From Paludibacteraceae bacterium (GTDB lineage: Bacteria; Bacteroidota; Bacteroidia; Bacteroidales; Paludibacteraceae): DNA of 64,000 nt. The notes beneath the pieces were generated by a model, which was not told where the DNA came from, ran no database searches, and saw only the letters and a list, made by a program, of their open reading frames with translations. The stretch is from assembly GCA_017461505.1 (NCBI GenBank), contig JAFTXV010000005.1, positions 54,523 to 118,522 of the forward strand, written 5' to 3'. Every line of letters begins with the position of its first letter. Position 1 is the first letter of the stretch. The position numbers and the translations under genes are program-made. Shown piece by piece: positions 33,052-42,561 of the stretch.

Positions 33052-34857
33052 ATGAGTATATTTTCTATTCTATGTCTGTCTTTTGCGTTGCTGACGGATA
33101 CTCATATCAGCACCAGTAATCCACGTCCGATGGAGGATTTGCAACGCTCTATAGCGGATATCAATCAGAATCCGAATATTGAGTTTGTAGTCGTTACTGG
33201 AGACCTGACTGAATCAGGTGACCGTGCTTCTATTGAAGCGGTAAAAGCAGCATTAGAACAGCTTAATGTGCCATTCTATGCGGCATCGGGTAATCATGAA
33301 ACTACGTGGTCGGAGTCTGGTGTGATGGATTTTAGTCGTGTGTTTGGCGATAGTCGTTTCGCATTCTCTCACAATGGGATGTACTTTATTGGCTTCAATT
33401 CAGGTCCTGTAATCCGTATGGCAGATGGACATGTGGCACCGCAAGATATAGCATGGCTCCAGCATAACTTAGATAGTGTATCACGGGCAGGTGATGCTCC
33501 GATATTCGTCTTTACCCACTATCCTCTGCGTAATGGCGATGTGGACAATTGGTACGACGTGACTGATGTGCTCCGCCAACACAATGTGCAATGTATTATG
33601 GGAGGACATTATCATCGCAATTTGCTTTTCGACTGCGACGGAATAGCGGATGTGCTCAACCGCTCGAACTTGCGCGACAAAGATACCATCAATGGATACT
33701 CCATCATCACAATCACCGATAGCATCCGTTTTCACGAAAAACGTATTGGACTAGAGGCAGAACATTGGTTGAGTTTGCCTTTTGGTCAAAAAGAATATGG
33801 ACCATCAGATGCGAGTCTGCGCCCTGATTTCTCTGTGAATAAAGAGTATAAGAACGTTAAACGCTTATGGCATAAAGCGCTGAAAGGAGGTATCTATTCT
33901 ACACCAGTTACCGATGGTAGTAGTCTTTATATAGGTGATGATGTGGGCGTAATGTATTCATTGAATCTCAAGGATGGTACAACTAATTGGACATTTGACA
34001 CGGGTATGCGTATTGTAGGATCGCCTGCGGTGAGCGATGGAGTGGTAGTCTTTGGTAGTGCCAATTACAATATCTATGGTTTGGATTCTAAGACTGGCAA
34101 GGAACTGTGGCATATTGCTACCAATCAAGCCGTAATGGGAGCTACCACTATCCACGATGGAGTAGCATATATTGGCGGTGGTGATGGAAGAATGTTTGCT
34201 ATTGATATTCATACAGGTGAAGTACAATGGGCATTCAGAGAACTCAAGAACTACGTACTTACTCGCCCTTTGGTGTACAACGACAAACTCTATTTTGGCA
34301 CTTGGGATACATACTTCTATGCCCTCAACCTTGCTGACGGTTCGTTGGTTTGGAAATGGAACAATGGAAGAAGTAATCCTAAACTATCGCCTGCTAGCGT
34401 ATGGCCTGTGGCTGCCAATGGTAAAATCTTTATTACAGCCCCCGACCGCTACTTCACTTGTCTTGACGCAGAAACAGGCGAACAAATATGGCGTACTAAT
34501 GAGTATAAGGTGCGTGAAACAGTGGGGCTGAGCGAAGATGGCAAGACCATCTATTCAAAATGTATGTGGGATACCATAGTCGCTTTGGATGCCACTACCA
34601 ATGACGTGCAAGTGCGTTGGGTAAGTAATGCCGAGTTTGGCTATGAGCATAATCCTGCTATGCCATTGGAGAAAGATGGTACCTTATGGGTGAGCACAAA
34701 GAATGGCTTGCTCCTCGGTATGGATGCACTGACTGGTAAAGTATTGTGGCGCCATAAGATAGGCAACTCCATCCTCAATACGTCATTACCATTAAGCAGC
34801 AAAGAATGTATCTTCACCAGTAGTGAAGGTACTATTACTTATATCCGTGTAAAGTAG
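33052..34857 (+). CDS. Metallophosphoesterase fused to PQQ-type beta-propeller
   Basis: The N-terminal ~230 residues are a calcineurin-like phosphoesterase: LTDTHIS, VVTGDLTESGD, SGNHET, FTHYPLR and GGHYHRN give the full set of metal ligands. From ~residue 270 to the end there are seven or so PQQ-like propeller blades (GKELWHIATNQAVMG, GEVQWAFREL, GSLVWKWNNG, GEQIWRTNEY, GKVLWRHKIG). The start has a short hydrophobic stretch that may be a signal peptide. It is probably a periplasmic phosphodiesterase or phosphatase with a binding platform; the substrate is unknown. ygiQ follows 32 bp later after a degenerate 7-bp repeat. Confidence 0.88.
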   Translation: MSIFSILCLSFALLTDTHISTSNPRPMEDLQRSIADINQNPNIEFVVVTGDLTESGDRASIEAVKAALEQLNVPFYAASGNHETTWSESGVMDFSRVFGDSRFAFSHNGMYFIGFNSGPVIRMADGHVAPQDIAWLQHNLDSVSRAGDAPIFVFTHYPLRNGDVDNWYDVTDVLRQHNVQCIMGGHYHRNLLFDCDGIADVLNRSNLRDKDTINGYSIITITDSIRFHEKRIGLEAEHWLSLPFGQKEYGPSDASLRPDFSVNKEYKNVKRLWHKALKGGIYSTPVTDGSSLYIGDDVGVMYSLNLKDGTTNWTFDTGMRIVGSPAVSDGVVVFGSANYNIYGLDSKTGKELWHIATNQAVMGATTIHDGVAYIGGGDGRMFAIDIHTGEVQWAFRELKNYVLTRPLVYNDKLYFGTWDTYFYALNLADGSLVWKWNNGRSNPKLSPASVWPVAANGKIFITAPDRYFTCLDAETGEQIWRTNEYKVRETVGLSEDGKTIYSKCMWDTIVALDATTNDVQVRWVSNAEFGYEHNPAMPLEKDGTLWVSTKNGLLLGMDALTGKVLWRHKIGNSILNTSLPLSSKECIFTSSEGTITYIRVK

Positions 34858-34889
34858 GTTAAAGGTTAGAGGTTTTAAAGGCTAGAGTA

Positions 34890-36671
34890 ATGTACGACCT
34901 GAAAGCATATTTACCAACAACCAAAAAGGAATTGCAACTCCGCGGTTGGGACGAAGTGGATGTGATCCTCTTCTCGGGTGATGCATATATCGACCACCCT
35001 GCTTTTGGTGCAGCGGTGATAGGTCGTGTACTGGAAGCCAATGGCTATCGGGTTGCGATTGTACCACAACCTGATTGGCGTGGAGATCATCGTGATTTTA
35101 CCAAGTTAGGACGTCCGCGACTCTTCTTTGCAGTCACTTCGGGTAGTATGGACTCAATGGTCAACCACTATACAGCAGCTAAACGCCTACGATCGGATGA
35201 TGCCTATACCCCAGAGGGGAAGGCAGGTATGCGTCCAGACTACTGCACTATTACCTATTGCAATATCCTCAAGCAACTCTACCCTGATGTACCTATTGTC
35301 ATTGGAGGTATAGAGGCTTCTATGCGACGTCTGACCCACTATGACTATTGGTCGGATCGTTTGATGCCAAGTATCTTGGTAGATTCCAAAGCGGACATAT
35401 TGGTATATGGTATGGGAGAAAAACAGATTGTAGCAATTGCTAAAAGTATAGAGAATGCTTCGCTACAGAACAGCAGTATGACTACCTATAGTTTAGAGGC
35501 AATCCCGCAGACAGCATATTTATCTACTCACTCTCCTTTGGAAGGAAAGGCAGGGGGAATCCTACTTCATTCCCACGAAGCAGCACTCAAAAGCAAACAA
35601 GTGCACGCCGAGAACTTCCGTTTGATTGAGACCGAGAGCAACAAAATAAACGCTGCTACAATCGTACAACCAGTGGGTAATCAGTATGTCGTTGTCAATC
35701 CTCCATACCCTACAATGAGCACAGAGGAGTTGGATGCTATCTATGATTTGCCATTCCAATATCATCCGCACCCAAAATATAAAGATAAGCATATCCCCGC
35801 TTACGAGATGATACGTTTCTCTGTATGTATGCATCGTGGATGCTTTGGAGGATGTAGTTTCTGCACTATCTCTGCTCATCAGGGAAAGCAAATCACCTCG
35901 CGTTCAGAGAAGAATATCCTTCAACAGATCAGCAAACTCAAAGACTTGCCCGACTGGAAAGGATATTTGAGTGACTTAGGAGGACCAAGTGCCAATATGT
36001 ATGGTATGCATGGTAAGGATATGACCTTGTGCGAGCAGTGTGCACGTCCGAGTTGCTTGTATCCCAATATATGCAAAAACCTCAATCAGGACTTTACAAA
36101 GCTATTGCATATATATAATAAGGTAGATAGTCTGCCTTATATCAAGAAATCGTTTGTTGGTAGCGGTATTCGCTACGATCTGATGAATGAGCAGTATGGT
36201 CGAGAACTAATCACGCATCATGTCTCTGGACGACTGAAAGTGGCGCCAGAACATACATCGGATAATGTGCTGAAGATTATGCGTAAACCATCGTGGGAAC
36301 AATACGAGCGTTTTCATCGTTTCTTCGAAAAGGTGAATAAAGAGGAAGGAATGCGTCAACAGTTAATACCGTATTTTATATCTTCCCACCCAGGGTGTAC
36401 CAACAAGGATATGCAACAATTAGCAGAGCGTTGCCGACAGTTGCACTACCGTCCCGAACAGGTACAAGATTTCACGCCAACGCCTATGACGCTTGCCACT
36501 ACAATGTTTTATACAGGGCTAAACCCCTATACGATGGAGTCTGTGTATGTGGCTAAGACAAAAGAGGAAAAGCAAAAGCAAAATAGTTATTTCTTTTGGT
36601 GGAAACCCCAAGGAGAGATAAAAAAGAGTTCTAACAATTTTAAGAGTTTCAAAGGTAAAAAAGGTAAATAA
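34890..36671 (+). CDS. YgiQ family radical SAM protein
   Basis: A 593-residue protein with the large N-terminal YgiQ domain (GWDEVDVILFSGDAYIDHPA, FAVTSGSMDSMVNHY) and a radical SAM core whose cysteines lie in CMHRGCFGGCSFCT near residue 315, an unusual CxxxC-x3-CxxC arrangement typical of YgiQ. The family's reaction is not established. An insertion near residues 212-222 (STHSPLEGKAGG) looks like translated repeat DNA and is absent from the flanking conserved pattern. It overlaps closely with the M23 peptidase gene (2-bp gap). Confidence 0.92.
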   Translation: MYDLKAYLPTTKKELQLRGWDEVDVILFSGDAYIDHPAFGAAVIGRVLEANGYRVAIVPQPDWRGDHRDFTKLGRPRLFFAVTSGSMDSMVNHYTAAKRLRSDDAYTPEGKAGMRPDYCTITYCNILKQLYPDVPIVIGGIEASMRRLTHYDYWSDRLMPSILVDSKADILVYGMGEKQIVAIAKSIENASLQNSSMTTYSLEAIPQTAYLSTHSPLEGKAGGILLHSHEAALKSKQVHAENFRLIETESNKINAATIVQPVGNQYVVVNPPYPTMSTEELDAIYDLPFQYHPHPKYKDKHIPAYEMIRFSVCMHRGCFGGCSFCTISAHQGKQITSRSEKNILQQISKLKDLPDWKGYLSDLGGPSANMYGMHGKDMTLCEQCARPSCLYPNICKNLNQDFTKLLHIYNKVDSLPYIKKSFVGSGIRYDLMNEQYGRELITHHVSGRLKVAPEHTSDNVLKIMRKPSWEQYERFHRFFEKVNKEEGMRQQLIPYFISSHPGCTNKDMQQLAERCRQLHYRPEQVQDFTPTPMTLATTMFYTGLNPYTMESVYVAKTKEEKQKQNSYFFWWKPQGEIKKSSNNFKSFKGKKGK

Positions 36672-36673
36672 TT

Positions 36674-37645
36674 ATGGCAGCAAAAAAGAAGTATAAGATT
36701 AATCCAGAAACCCTTGCTATGGAGCAAGTGGAGAGTGGCTTGGGCTATTGGCTGCGCCAGACCGGTATTTATATCTTGAGTGGTATAGTATTGGGCGTCG
36801 TCTTTTTATACCTATTCTTAATATTTTTCCCTTCTCCACGCGAGAAGCAATTATTGAGAGAGAAAGAGGCTATGCAATCGCAAATGGAAACCCTCAACCG
36901 TCAGGTGGATCAGATGCAGATTGTAATGACCGACCTGCAGCAGCGTGATGATAATCTCTACCGCGTATTGTTCGGCGCAGAGCCAATACCATTGAATATT
37001 CGACAGGGTACACAGCGCAAGATTTCTTATTACGAAGAAATTGCACAAATGACCAACAGCCAATTATCAGCAGACTTGTCGCTTAAGGTAGATGTATTGG
37101 AGAAGGAATTATATGTACAGGCAAAGTCCTATGATGAGGTGCTAGAATTGGCTAAGACACAAGAAATACGTATGGAGAATATCCCTGCCATTCAGCCAGT
37201 TCTGAATAAGGATTTAAAGCGAGTGGCATCCGGTTATGGTGTGCGTATTGATCCTGTATATCATGTGCGCAAATTCCATCAAGGAATGGACTTTACTGCA
37301 CCAACAGGTACAGAAGTATTTGCAACGGGTAATGCGAAAGTGTCTTTTGTAGGTTGGAAACAAGGATATGGCAATACTGTTATTTTGGATCACGGATTTG
37401 GCTACCAAACTCTATATGCTCATCTCTTCAAAGCATTGGTGCGTAAAGGACAGAAAGTACGTCGTTCGGATATCATTGCATTGGTGGGAAATACTGGTAA
37501 ATCTACAGGTCCACACTTGCATTATGAGGTGCGTCTGCATGGTAAGCCGGTTGACCCACGCAACTACTATTTCTACGATCTATCACCTGAGGAGTATGAC
37601 CAGATGATACAATTGTCCAACAACTTCGGTCAGATGTTGGATTAG
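36674..37645 (+). CDS. M23 family metallopeptidase
   Basis: One N-terminal helix (about residues 28-52), a coiled coil (65-100), and a C-terminal LytM domain with the zinc ligands in FHQGMDFTAPTGT and GPHLHYEVR, plus YAHLFKALVRKGQKV. At 323 residues it resembles the membrane-anchored M23 peptidases of Bacteroidota (MepM/NlpD-like) that open peptidoglycan cross-links or activate amidases. All catalytic residues are present. It begins 2 bp after ygiQ. Confidence 0.93.
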   Translation: MAAKKKYKINPETLAMEQVESGLGYWLRQTGIYILSGIVLGVVFLYLFLIFFPSPREKQLLREKEAMQSQMETLNRQVDQMQIVMTDLQQRDDNLYRVLFGAEPIPLNIRQGTQRKISYYEEIAQMTNSQLSADLSLKVDVLEKELYVQAKSYDEVLELAKTQEIRMENIPAIQPVLNKDLKRVASGYGVRIDPVYHVRKFHQGMDFTAPTGTEVFATGNAKVSFVGWKQGYGNTVILDHGFGYQTLYAHLFKALVRKGQKVRRSDIIALVGNTGKSTGPHLHYEVRLHGKPVDPRNYYFYDLSPEEYDQMIQLSNNFGQMLD

Positions 37646-37646
37646 G

Positions 37647-38597
37647 TTATGCCAAGAGTTGGCTGATAGATTGTTGAGCTTGGCTACCCACTACTACCAG
37701 TCGATACACCAATAGTTCACGGAGTTTGTTGGCTAAATCAAATGGTTTGGTTTTTGCAAACGAAGACAAGCGGAAAAAGCGATATAATTGCTGAATATAT
37801 CCGTTGGTAACAATCGTCTTTCCTTGCATGTCCATACCCACTTCGCGCAACGAGTCAACCGACAACTGACTCTTAATCATTTGCTTAAACGATTTATACA
37901 TATGGCATAGTGCGTACTTGTCGCTGTCGCACAATGGCCATAACTGCATGAGGGATTCTACCTCATTGCGGTCTTCTTCATCTATGCCAAGCAATGCTTC
38001 ATCCGTCCATGGCAAGAGCCAATTGGCTGCTTGTGCTCGGAAGAATGGAGTGGAGTAGAACTCGCGGAAGAGCAGGAAGTTTTGATCAAGATGCATTTTG
38101 GCAATATGCTCCATCTCACTTTGACGGCTGCGGATAATATCGTAAAATTCGTTAGAGGCACGGTCATTCATCAGTGGCAGTAGTTCTTTGGTCAACTGTG
38201 CATTAAACTGCTCCATACGCTTCATTTGCGTAGTGCGTGCGATATTGGATAAGGCAGTGAAACTGAGTTCTGGAGCATAGGTGAGCACCTCTTGTATTTC
38301 GCCGAGCAAATTGCGATCACGACGGATATACGTATCGTGTTGCATCATCGCGAGCAGCAATCCTACCACTACACGCTCAAATCCTTCAGGCGATATGCCA
38401 TCACAACAAGTGATGAGGAGCATCAGATGATCCTGATTCCATGGGTTCTCTAGTAGGTTGATAGTCAGCCCTGCAATCGCCATTAAACCATCTGTTGGAT
38501 GCACAGAGTCTTGGGTATAGACATAGAAATCTGCCACGTCATCTTGTGAGAATGAGGTGGCAGATCTATAGTATTCAAAAATCTCGTTAGCGCTCAC
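37647..38597 (-). CDS. Hypothetical protein, helical
   Basis: A 316-residue soluble, mostly helical protein; I do not recognise the family. It starts with GTG at 38597 (SANEIFEYYRSATSFSQ) and contains repeated acidic helices and the segment LLITCCDGISPEGFERVVVG near residue 80. No membrane segment, signal peptide or catalytic motif is visible. It lies 28 bp downstream of the GT2 gene on the same strand, so they may be cotranscribed, and is convergent with the M23 gene (1-bp gap). Confidence 0.72.
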   Translation of the reverse strand: MSANEIFEYYRSATSFSQDDVADFYVYTQDSVHPTDGLMAIAGLTINLLENPWNQDHLMLLITCCDGISPEGFERVVVGLLLAMMQHDTYIRRDRNLLGEIQEVLTYAPELSFTALSNIARTTQMKRMEQFNAQLTKELLPLMNDRASNEFYDIIRSRQSEMEHIAKMHLDQNFLLFREFYSTPFFRAQAANWLLPWTDEALLGIDEEDRNEVESLMQLWPLCDSDKYALCHMYKSFKQMIKSQLSVDSLREVGMDMQGKTIVTNGYIQQLYRFFRLSSFAKTKPFDLANKLRELLVYRLVVVGSQAQQSISQLLA

Positions 38598-38625
38598 CTT
38601 TGGAACCGTTAGAACTTTTAAACTA

Positions 38626-39576
38626 TTAGAACTCCTCTTTGATGAGGTAGTTGTTGCGCTCAGATGAGTTGCGGATGATGAGTTCCCCTAAGAAACCCGC
38701 CAAGAAGAGCATACAACCAAGAATCATCATCAAGATACTGAGGTGGAAATATGGATTTACCCCCACGAGCATAGCCGATACGCTATGTGCCAATGCATAG
38801 AGTTTCATACTACCCACAACGATGATGGCGATAAAACCGAGCATAAACATCACACTACCTACTAAACCAAAGAAGTGCATAGGTTGTTTACCAAACTTGT
38901 TCAAGAACCAAAGAGTCATCAAATCAAGATAACCATTTACAAAACGGTTAAGACCAAACTTGCTAACGCCAAATTCGCGTTTGCGGTGTTGTACCACTTT
39001 TTCGCCAATCTTGGTGAAACCAGCATTCTTGGCAAGATATGGAATATAACGGTGCATCTCCGAAAAGACTTCAATATTCTTCACCACTTCTTGACGGTAT
39101 GCTTTGAGCCCGCAGTTCATATCATGCAGTTTGATGCCAGTGACCCAGCGCGCAGTAGCGTTGAAAAGCTTGCTAGGAAGATTCTTAGTCAGTTTATTAT
39201 CATAGCGCTTTTGTTTCCAACCACTTACGAGGTCATAGTCCTCCTCCTTAATCATACGGAATAGTTCGGGTATCTCATCGGGTGAGTCTTGCAAGTCAGC
39301 ATCCATCGTTATGACTACATCGCCTTTAGCAGCCTCAAATCCGCAGTAGAGCGCAGCCGACTTACCATAGTTGCGACGGAAGCAAATACCATGCACATTG
39401 GCATTCTTCTCTCGCAACGCTTGAATTACTTGCCACGAATCATCCGATGAACCATCATTGATGAATAGGATCTCGTAGGTGTAATGGTTTTCTTGCATTA
39501 CACGTTCGATCCAATCATGAAGTACTGGCAAACTTTCTGCTTCGTTATATAAAGGTACGATTACTGAAATATCCAT
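38626..39576 (-). CDS. GT2 glycosyltransferase, bactoprenol-glucosyl/DPM1-like
   Basis: A 316-residue protein with a GT-A domain: DISVIVPLYNEAESLPVL, FINDGSSDDSWQV, CFRRNYGKSAALYCGFE and ITMDADLQDSPDEIP (DxD near residue 93). QRYGV-like KREFGVSKFG follows, then two C-terminal helices (~235-260 and 272-295). This is the layout of undecaprenyl-phosphate sugar transferases (GtrB/ArnC-like) that load a sugar onto the lipid carrier for use by YfhO/PMT-type enzymes in the envelope. Its product could feed the YfhO protein at 4156; this is inference. Confidence 0.92.
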   Translation of the reverse strand: MDISVIVPLYNEAESLPVLHDWIERVMQENHYTYEILFINDGSSDDSWQVIQALREKNANVHGICFRRNYGKSAALYCGFEAAKGDVVITMDADLQDSPDEIPELFRMIKEEDYDLVSGWKQKRYDNKLTKNLPSKLFNATARWVTGIKLHDMNCGLKAYRQEVVKNIEVFSEMHRYIPYLAKNAGFTKIGEKVVQHRKREFGVSKFGLNRFVNGYLDLMTLWFLNKFGKQPMHFFGLVGSVMFMLGFIAIIVVGSMKLYALAHSVSAMLVGVNPYFHLSILMMILGCMLFLAGFLGELIIRNSSERNNYLIKEEF

Positions 39577-39628
39577 AAATTCTGTCTTGAATGTCTAATG
39601 TTGAACGGAAAAGTTTCAATTGCGACTG

Positions 39629-39636
39629 CAAAAGTA
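39629..39636 (-). promoter_or_regulatory. Promoter -7 element of GT2 gene
   Basis: Minus strand TACTTTTG, 53 bp before ATG 39576; the -33 position reads ATG rather than TTG. Confidence 0.5.
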
Positions 39637-39676
39637 GTAAAAATATTCGAAATAATCATAATAATTTGCTTTTTTT

Positions 39677-39707
39677 TTGCAAGTTTCGATAAAAATGACT
39701 ATCTTTG
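39677..39707 (+). promoter_or_regulatory. Promoter of CRP-family regulator
   Basis: TTG (39677-39679), N20, TATCTTTG (39700-39707), 41 bp before ATG 39748. Confidence 0.75.
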
Positions 39708-39747
39708 CAGAAAAATTTTAGGTAAGTCTGTTTAAAACTGCAAACGT

Positions 39748-40446
39748 ATGCGTAGAAACGAAGAAGATTTCGGTAAGCTCTGGGAGCTGAATCTCGTCTG
39801 GAATCATCTAACTCCAGACGAAAAGGAATTTATTGACCAACATACGTCGGTAAGGTATTACCGCAAGAATGAAATTATTTACAATGAGGGCGACCTGACG
39901 GAGCATGTGGTAATGGTGGTTCGCGGTACGGTGCGTTTGTCGAAAGAGGGAGTAGGTCAACGTTTACAGATTATTCGTTTGTTGAAGCCGTATGATACGT
40001 TTAGTTATCGCAGCGCGATGGCTGGAGATTGCCACTCTACTTCAGCGACTGCACTAGAACCTACTGTCTTGTATTATGTGGAGCGTGATGCATTCTTAGA
40101 GGTAATCCAAAAGAATATCAAGTTTTGCTATGCCGTATTGGTTGCGATGTCCAAAGACTTGGGAATATCGGAGACACAGACTGTCAACTTGACGCAAAAG
40201 CATATTCGTGGTCGATTGGCAGAGACCTTATTAACCTTGAAGGATACCTATGGTTTGGATGGTGATGGTGCAACCATCGCCATGTATATGGCGCGAGAGG
40301 ATTTGGCAAATATGTCGAACATGACTACATCTAATGCCATTCGTACCCTTTCACAGTTTGCTGCAGAAGGGTTAATCAGCCTAGATGGACGCAAAATCAA
40401 ATTGCTAGATGAAGACGAACTGACCCGCATCAGTCGTTTAGGATAG
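39748..40446 (+). CDS. Crp/Fnr family transcriptional regulator
   Basis: A cyclic-nucleotide-binding-like beta-roll (residues ~20-135: YNEGDLTEHVVMVVRGTVRL, KPYDTFSYRSAMAGD) joins a dimer helix and a C-terminal winged helix (residues ~160-225: ARGRLAETLL-like IRGRLAETLLTLKD, MAREDLANMSNMTTSNAIRTL). No iron-sulfur cysteine cluster as in FNR is present, so it senses something else. The PEGA protein gene starts 2 bp after the stop, so the regulator and that gene are coexpressed and perhaps functionally linked. Confidence 0.92.
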   Translation: MRRNEEDFGKLWELNLVWNHLTPDEKEFIDQHTSVRYYRKNEIIYNEGDLTEHVVMVVRGTVRLSKEGVGQRLQIIRLLKPYDTFSYRSAMAGDCHSTSATALEPTVLYYVERDAFLEVIQKNIKFCYAVLVAMSKDLGISETQTVNLTQKHIRGRLAETLLTLKDTYGLDGDGATIAMYMAREDLANMSNMTTSNAIRTLSQFAAEGLISLDGRKIKLLDEDELTRISRLG

Positions 40447-40448
40447 AT

Positions 40449-42548
40449 ATGAAAGCACTACGATATTTGCTTATATTAATGTTCGCGTGCGCGCTTGCGT
40501 TTACGTCGCGCGCGCAATCGCTAGAGATATTGCACGAATTTGAATTGATTCCGAGCAGTATGGTGACTGCTATGTATAAGAATCAGTTTGGCAAATGGGA
40601 GAAGCCGTTGCTAGATGATACGTTTCCTTATACCGTGATTCGTGTGGTGTTAGAAGGTAATGAGCGCGAAGTGACCGAAGCGAAAAAGAAGATAGGTCTC
40701 TATCTCGGTCTGCAACGTATGGTGGTAGATAGATGTCTTGATTTTGAAAACGAGATTCTCTTCCTAATACCTTCGGCAGCTGGCTACGTGCAGATGCAGT
40801 GTGGCGACGGATGCGAACGCCAGACTATTCTAGATTTTCCGCGTTTGAAGTCGAATCAAGTGTATTGGGGTAGGGTGCATTATACTCCTGCTGAGGATAA
40901 TGTGATGACTATTGTGCAAGCTCCTAAGCGCCAATACTTCAAGTTTTTTGTTACGCCTGCGGACGCGAGTATCCGCGTGAAGGTAGGTAACGAGTGGCAA
41001 TGGTGGCCTACTGAAGAAGGTATGGCAAGCAAGTCGCTAGATTATGGCAGATACCAGTACGAGGTGTCGGCTAATCGCCACCATAGCAAGACGGGGACTA
41101 TCACCGTGTCTGCTCAATCACAGCAGTTAGAAGTGGCATTGCAACCAATGTTTGGTTGGTTGAACATCCCATGCGACCCTGCCTTGGAAGGAGCGTATGT
41201 CTATGCTATCAATACTGCCACTTCTTCATCTATTCGCCTTGGTCAATTGCCATTAAAGAACAAAGACCTAGATGTAGGTACCTATCGCATTGAGATTCAA
41301 AAAGAGAAATACAAGGATTATTCTACCACGGTGACTATTACCTCGAATGAAACGGCTACCCTTACGCCAGAGATGGCACCCAATTTCGGTTACGTAACAT
41401 TGAAGGTGGAAAATGGCGCACACATTTATCTGGATAATCAACTATTGGCTAAAGGTGCATGGATCAATACCTTGGAATATGGTACCTATAATATTGAAGC
41501 ACGCAAAGATAATCATTATTCTACATACACCACAATTGAAGTGAAACCGACCAGTGAGATGCAGACTTTCACGCTCAATCCTCCTATTCCCATGACGGGC
41601 GCATTGGCAGTGGAGGGAAACCCTGCTATGGCTACTATCTACGTAGATAATGAGATGGTGGGTAAAACTCCTATGATTGTCAACCAGTTGTTGGCAGGTA
41701 AGCATACTGTGCGTGTGGAGAAAGAGGGGTATAAGTCTGTCACCAAAGAGGTGGTTGTAGAGGAGAGTAAAGAGCAATTGGTGAAGTACGAACTTACTAA
41801 ACTTGCAGCCTCACCAACGGTGAAGCCACTTGCCAATTCGGGAACAAAACCCTCTGAGAAAACAACGGTAACGGCTGTGAAAAAGCCTACTCTCAATCTA
41901 CGAGGGACATTGCCTGCGAATATGCAAGAGTCGGTAGCAAAGGCTGCAAAGGATACTAAGAAAGAGCCCGCTCAATCTTCCAAGAGCAAGAAGCAAACTC
42001 TCATTCTAGCTAATGGTGCTACTTCGTTTAAGTCGCAACTATGGGGTGTAGGTTTGATGATAGGTCGTTTGCACAATGGTTATGGTTGGTATGTGAAAGG
42101 ACGCTCCAACTTCCAAGGTGTGAAAACTCTGTCGGGTGTGCAATGTGATGCGACGGGTGCTATCGTATCAGGCGACAACAACCCATTCTTTGATTACAAT
42201 GGAGATGGTGTGAATGATGCAGGTGTTGTGCCTTTCTATTCGGGCAAAACCAAGGCGTCCGAGTGGATGGTGAGTGCTGGCTTTACTATGGATTTCCTAA
42301 CCAAGAAAGTATTGCGCAATAAGAATAGTGTGATAGGATTGTATGCGGGTCTTGGTTATGGAGAGGTGCGTTATGCTTGGGAGACTGCAGATGGCAATTG
42401 GATTAAATATGCGCCTTGGTCTGTTGCGGGTGTGACTGCTGATGCGGGATTGATAGGTAGTATTGGAGGCTTTACAATGGCTTTGGGATTCTCTACCATC
42501 AACTTCAAACATATGGAGTTGGAGGCAAGTATAGGTTGGACATTCTAA
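40449..42548 (+). CDS. PEGA-domain secreted protein
   Basis: A signal peptide (ALRYLLILMFACALAFTSRA) opens this 699-residue protein. The middle holds at least three PEGA repeats, beta-rich modules such as GWLNIPCDPALEGAYV, GYVTLKVENGAHIYLDN and GALAVEGNPAMATIYVDNEM with LLAGKHTVRVEKEGY. A Thr/Lys-rich linker (~450-520) follows, then a C-terminal domain of glycine/aromatic strands ending in ASIGWTF, like an outer-membrane barrel. It probably sits at the outer membrane. It is translationally close to the CRP-type regulator and followed 13 bp later by the lipoprotein gene. Confidence 0.85.
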   Translation: MKALRYLLILMFACALAFTSRAQSLEILHEFELIPSSMVTAMYKNQFGKWEKPLLDDTFPYTVIRVVLEGNEREVTEAKKKIGLYLGLQRMVVDRCLDFENEILFLIPSAAGYVQMQCGDGCERQTILDFPRLKSNQVYWGRVHYTPAEDNVMTIVQAPKRQYFKFFVTPADASIRVKVGNEWQWWPTEEGMASKSLDYGRYQYEVSANRHHSKTGTITVSAQSQQLEVALQPMFGWLNIPCDPALEGAYVYAINTATSSSIRLGQLPLKNKDLDVGTYRIEIQKEKYKDYSTTVTITSNETATLTPEMAPNFGYVTLKVENGAHIYLDNQLLAKGAWINTLEYGTYNIEARKDNHYSTYTTIEVKPTSEMQTFTLNPPIPMTGALAVEGNPAMATIYVDNEMVGKTPMIVNQLLAGKHTVRVEKEGYKSVTKEVVVEESKEQLVKYELTKLAASPTVKPLANSGTKPSEKTTVTAVKKPTLNLRGTLPANMQESVAKAAKDTKKEPAQSSKSKKQTLILANGATSFKSQLWGVGLMIGRLHNGYGWYVKGRSNFQGVKTLSGVQCDATGAIVSGDNNPFFDYNGDGVNDAGVVPFYSGKTKASEWMVSAGFTMDFLTKKVLRNKNSVIGLYAGLGYGEVRYAWETADGNWIKYAPWSVAGVTADAGLIGSIGGFTMALGFSTINFKHMELEASIGWTF

Positions 42549-42561
42549 ATAGTGGAAAGAG

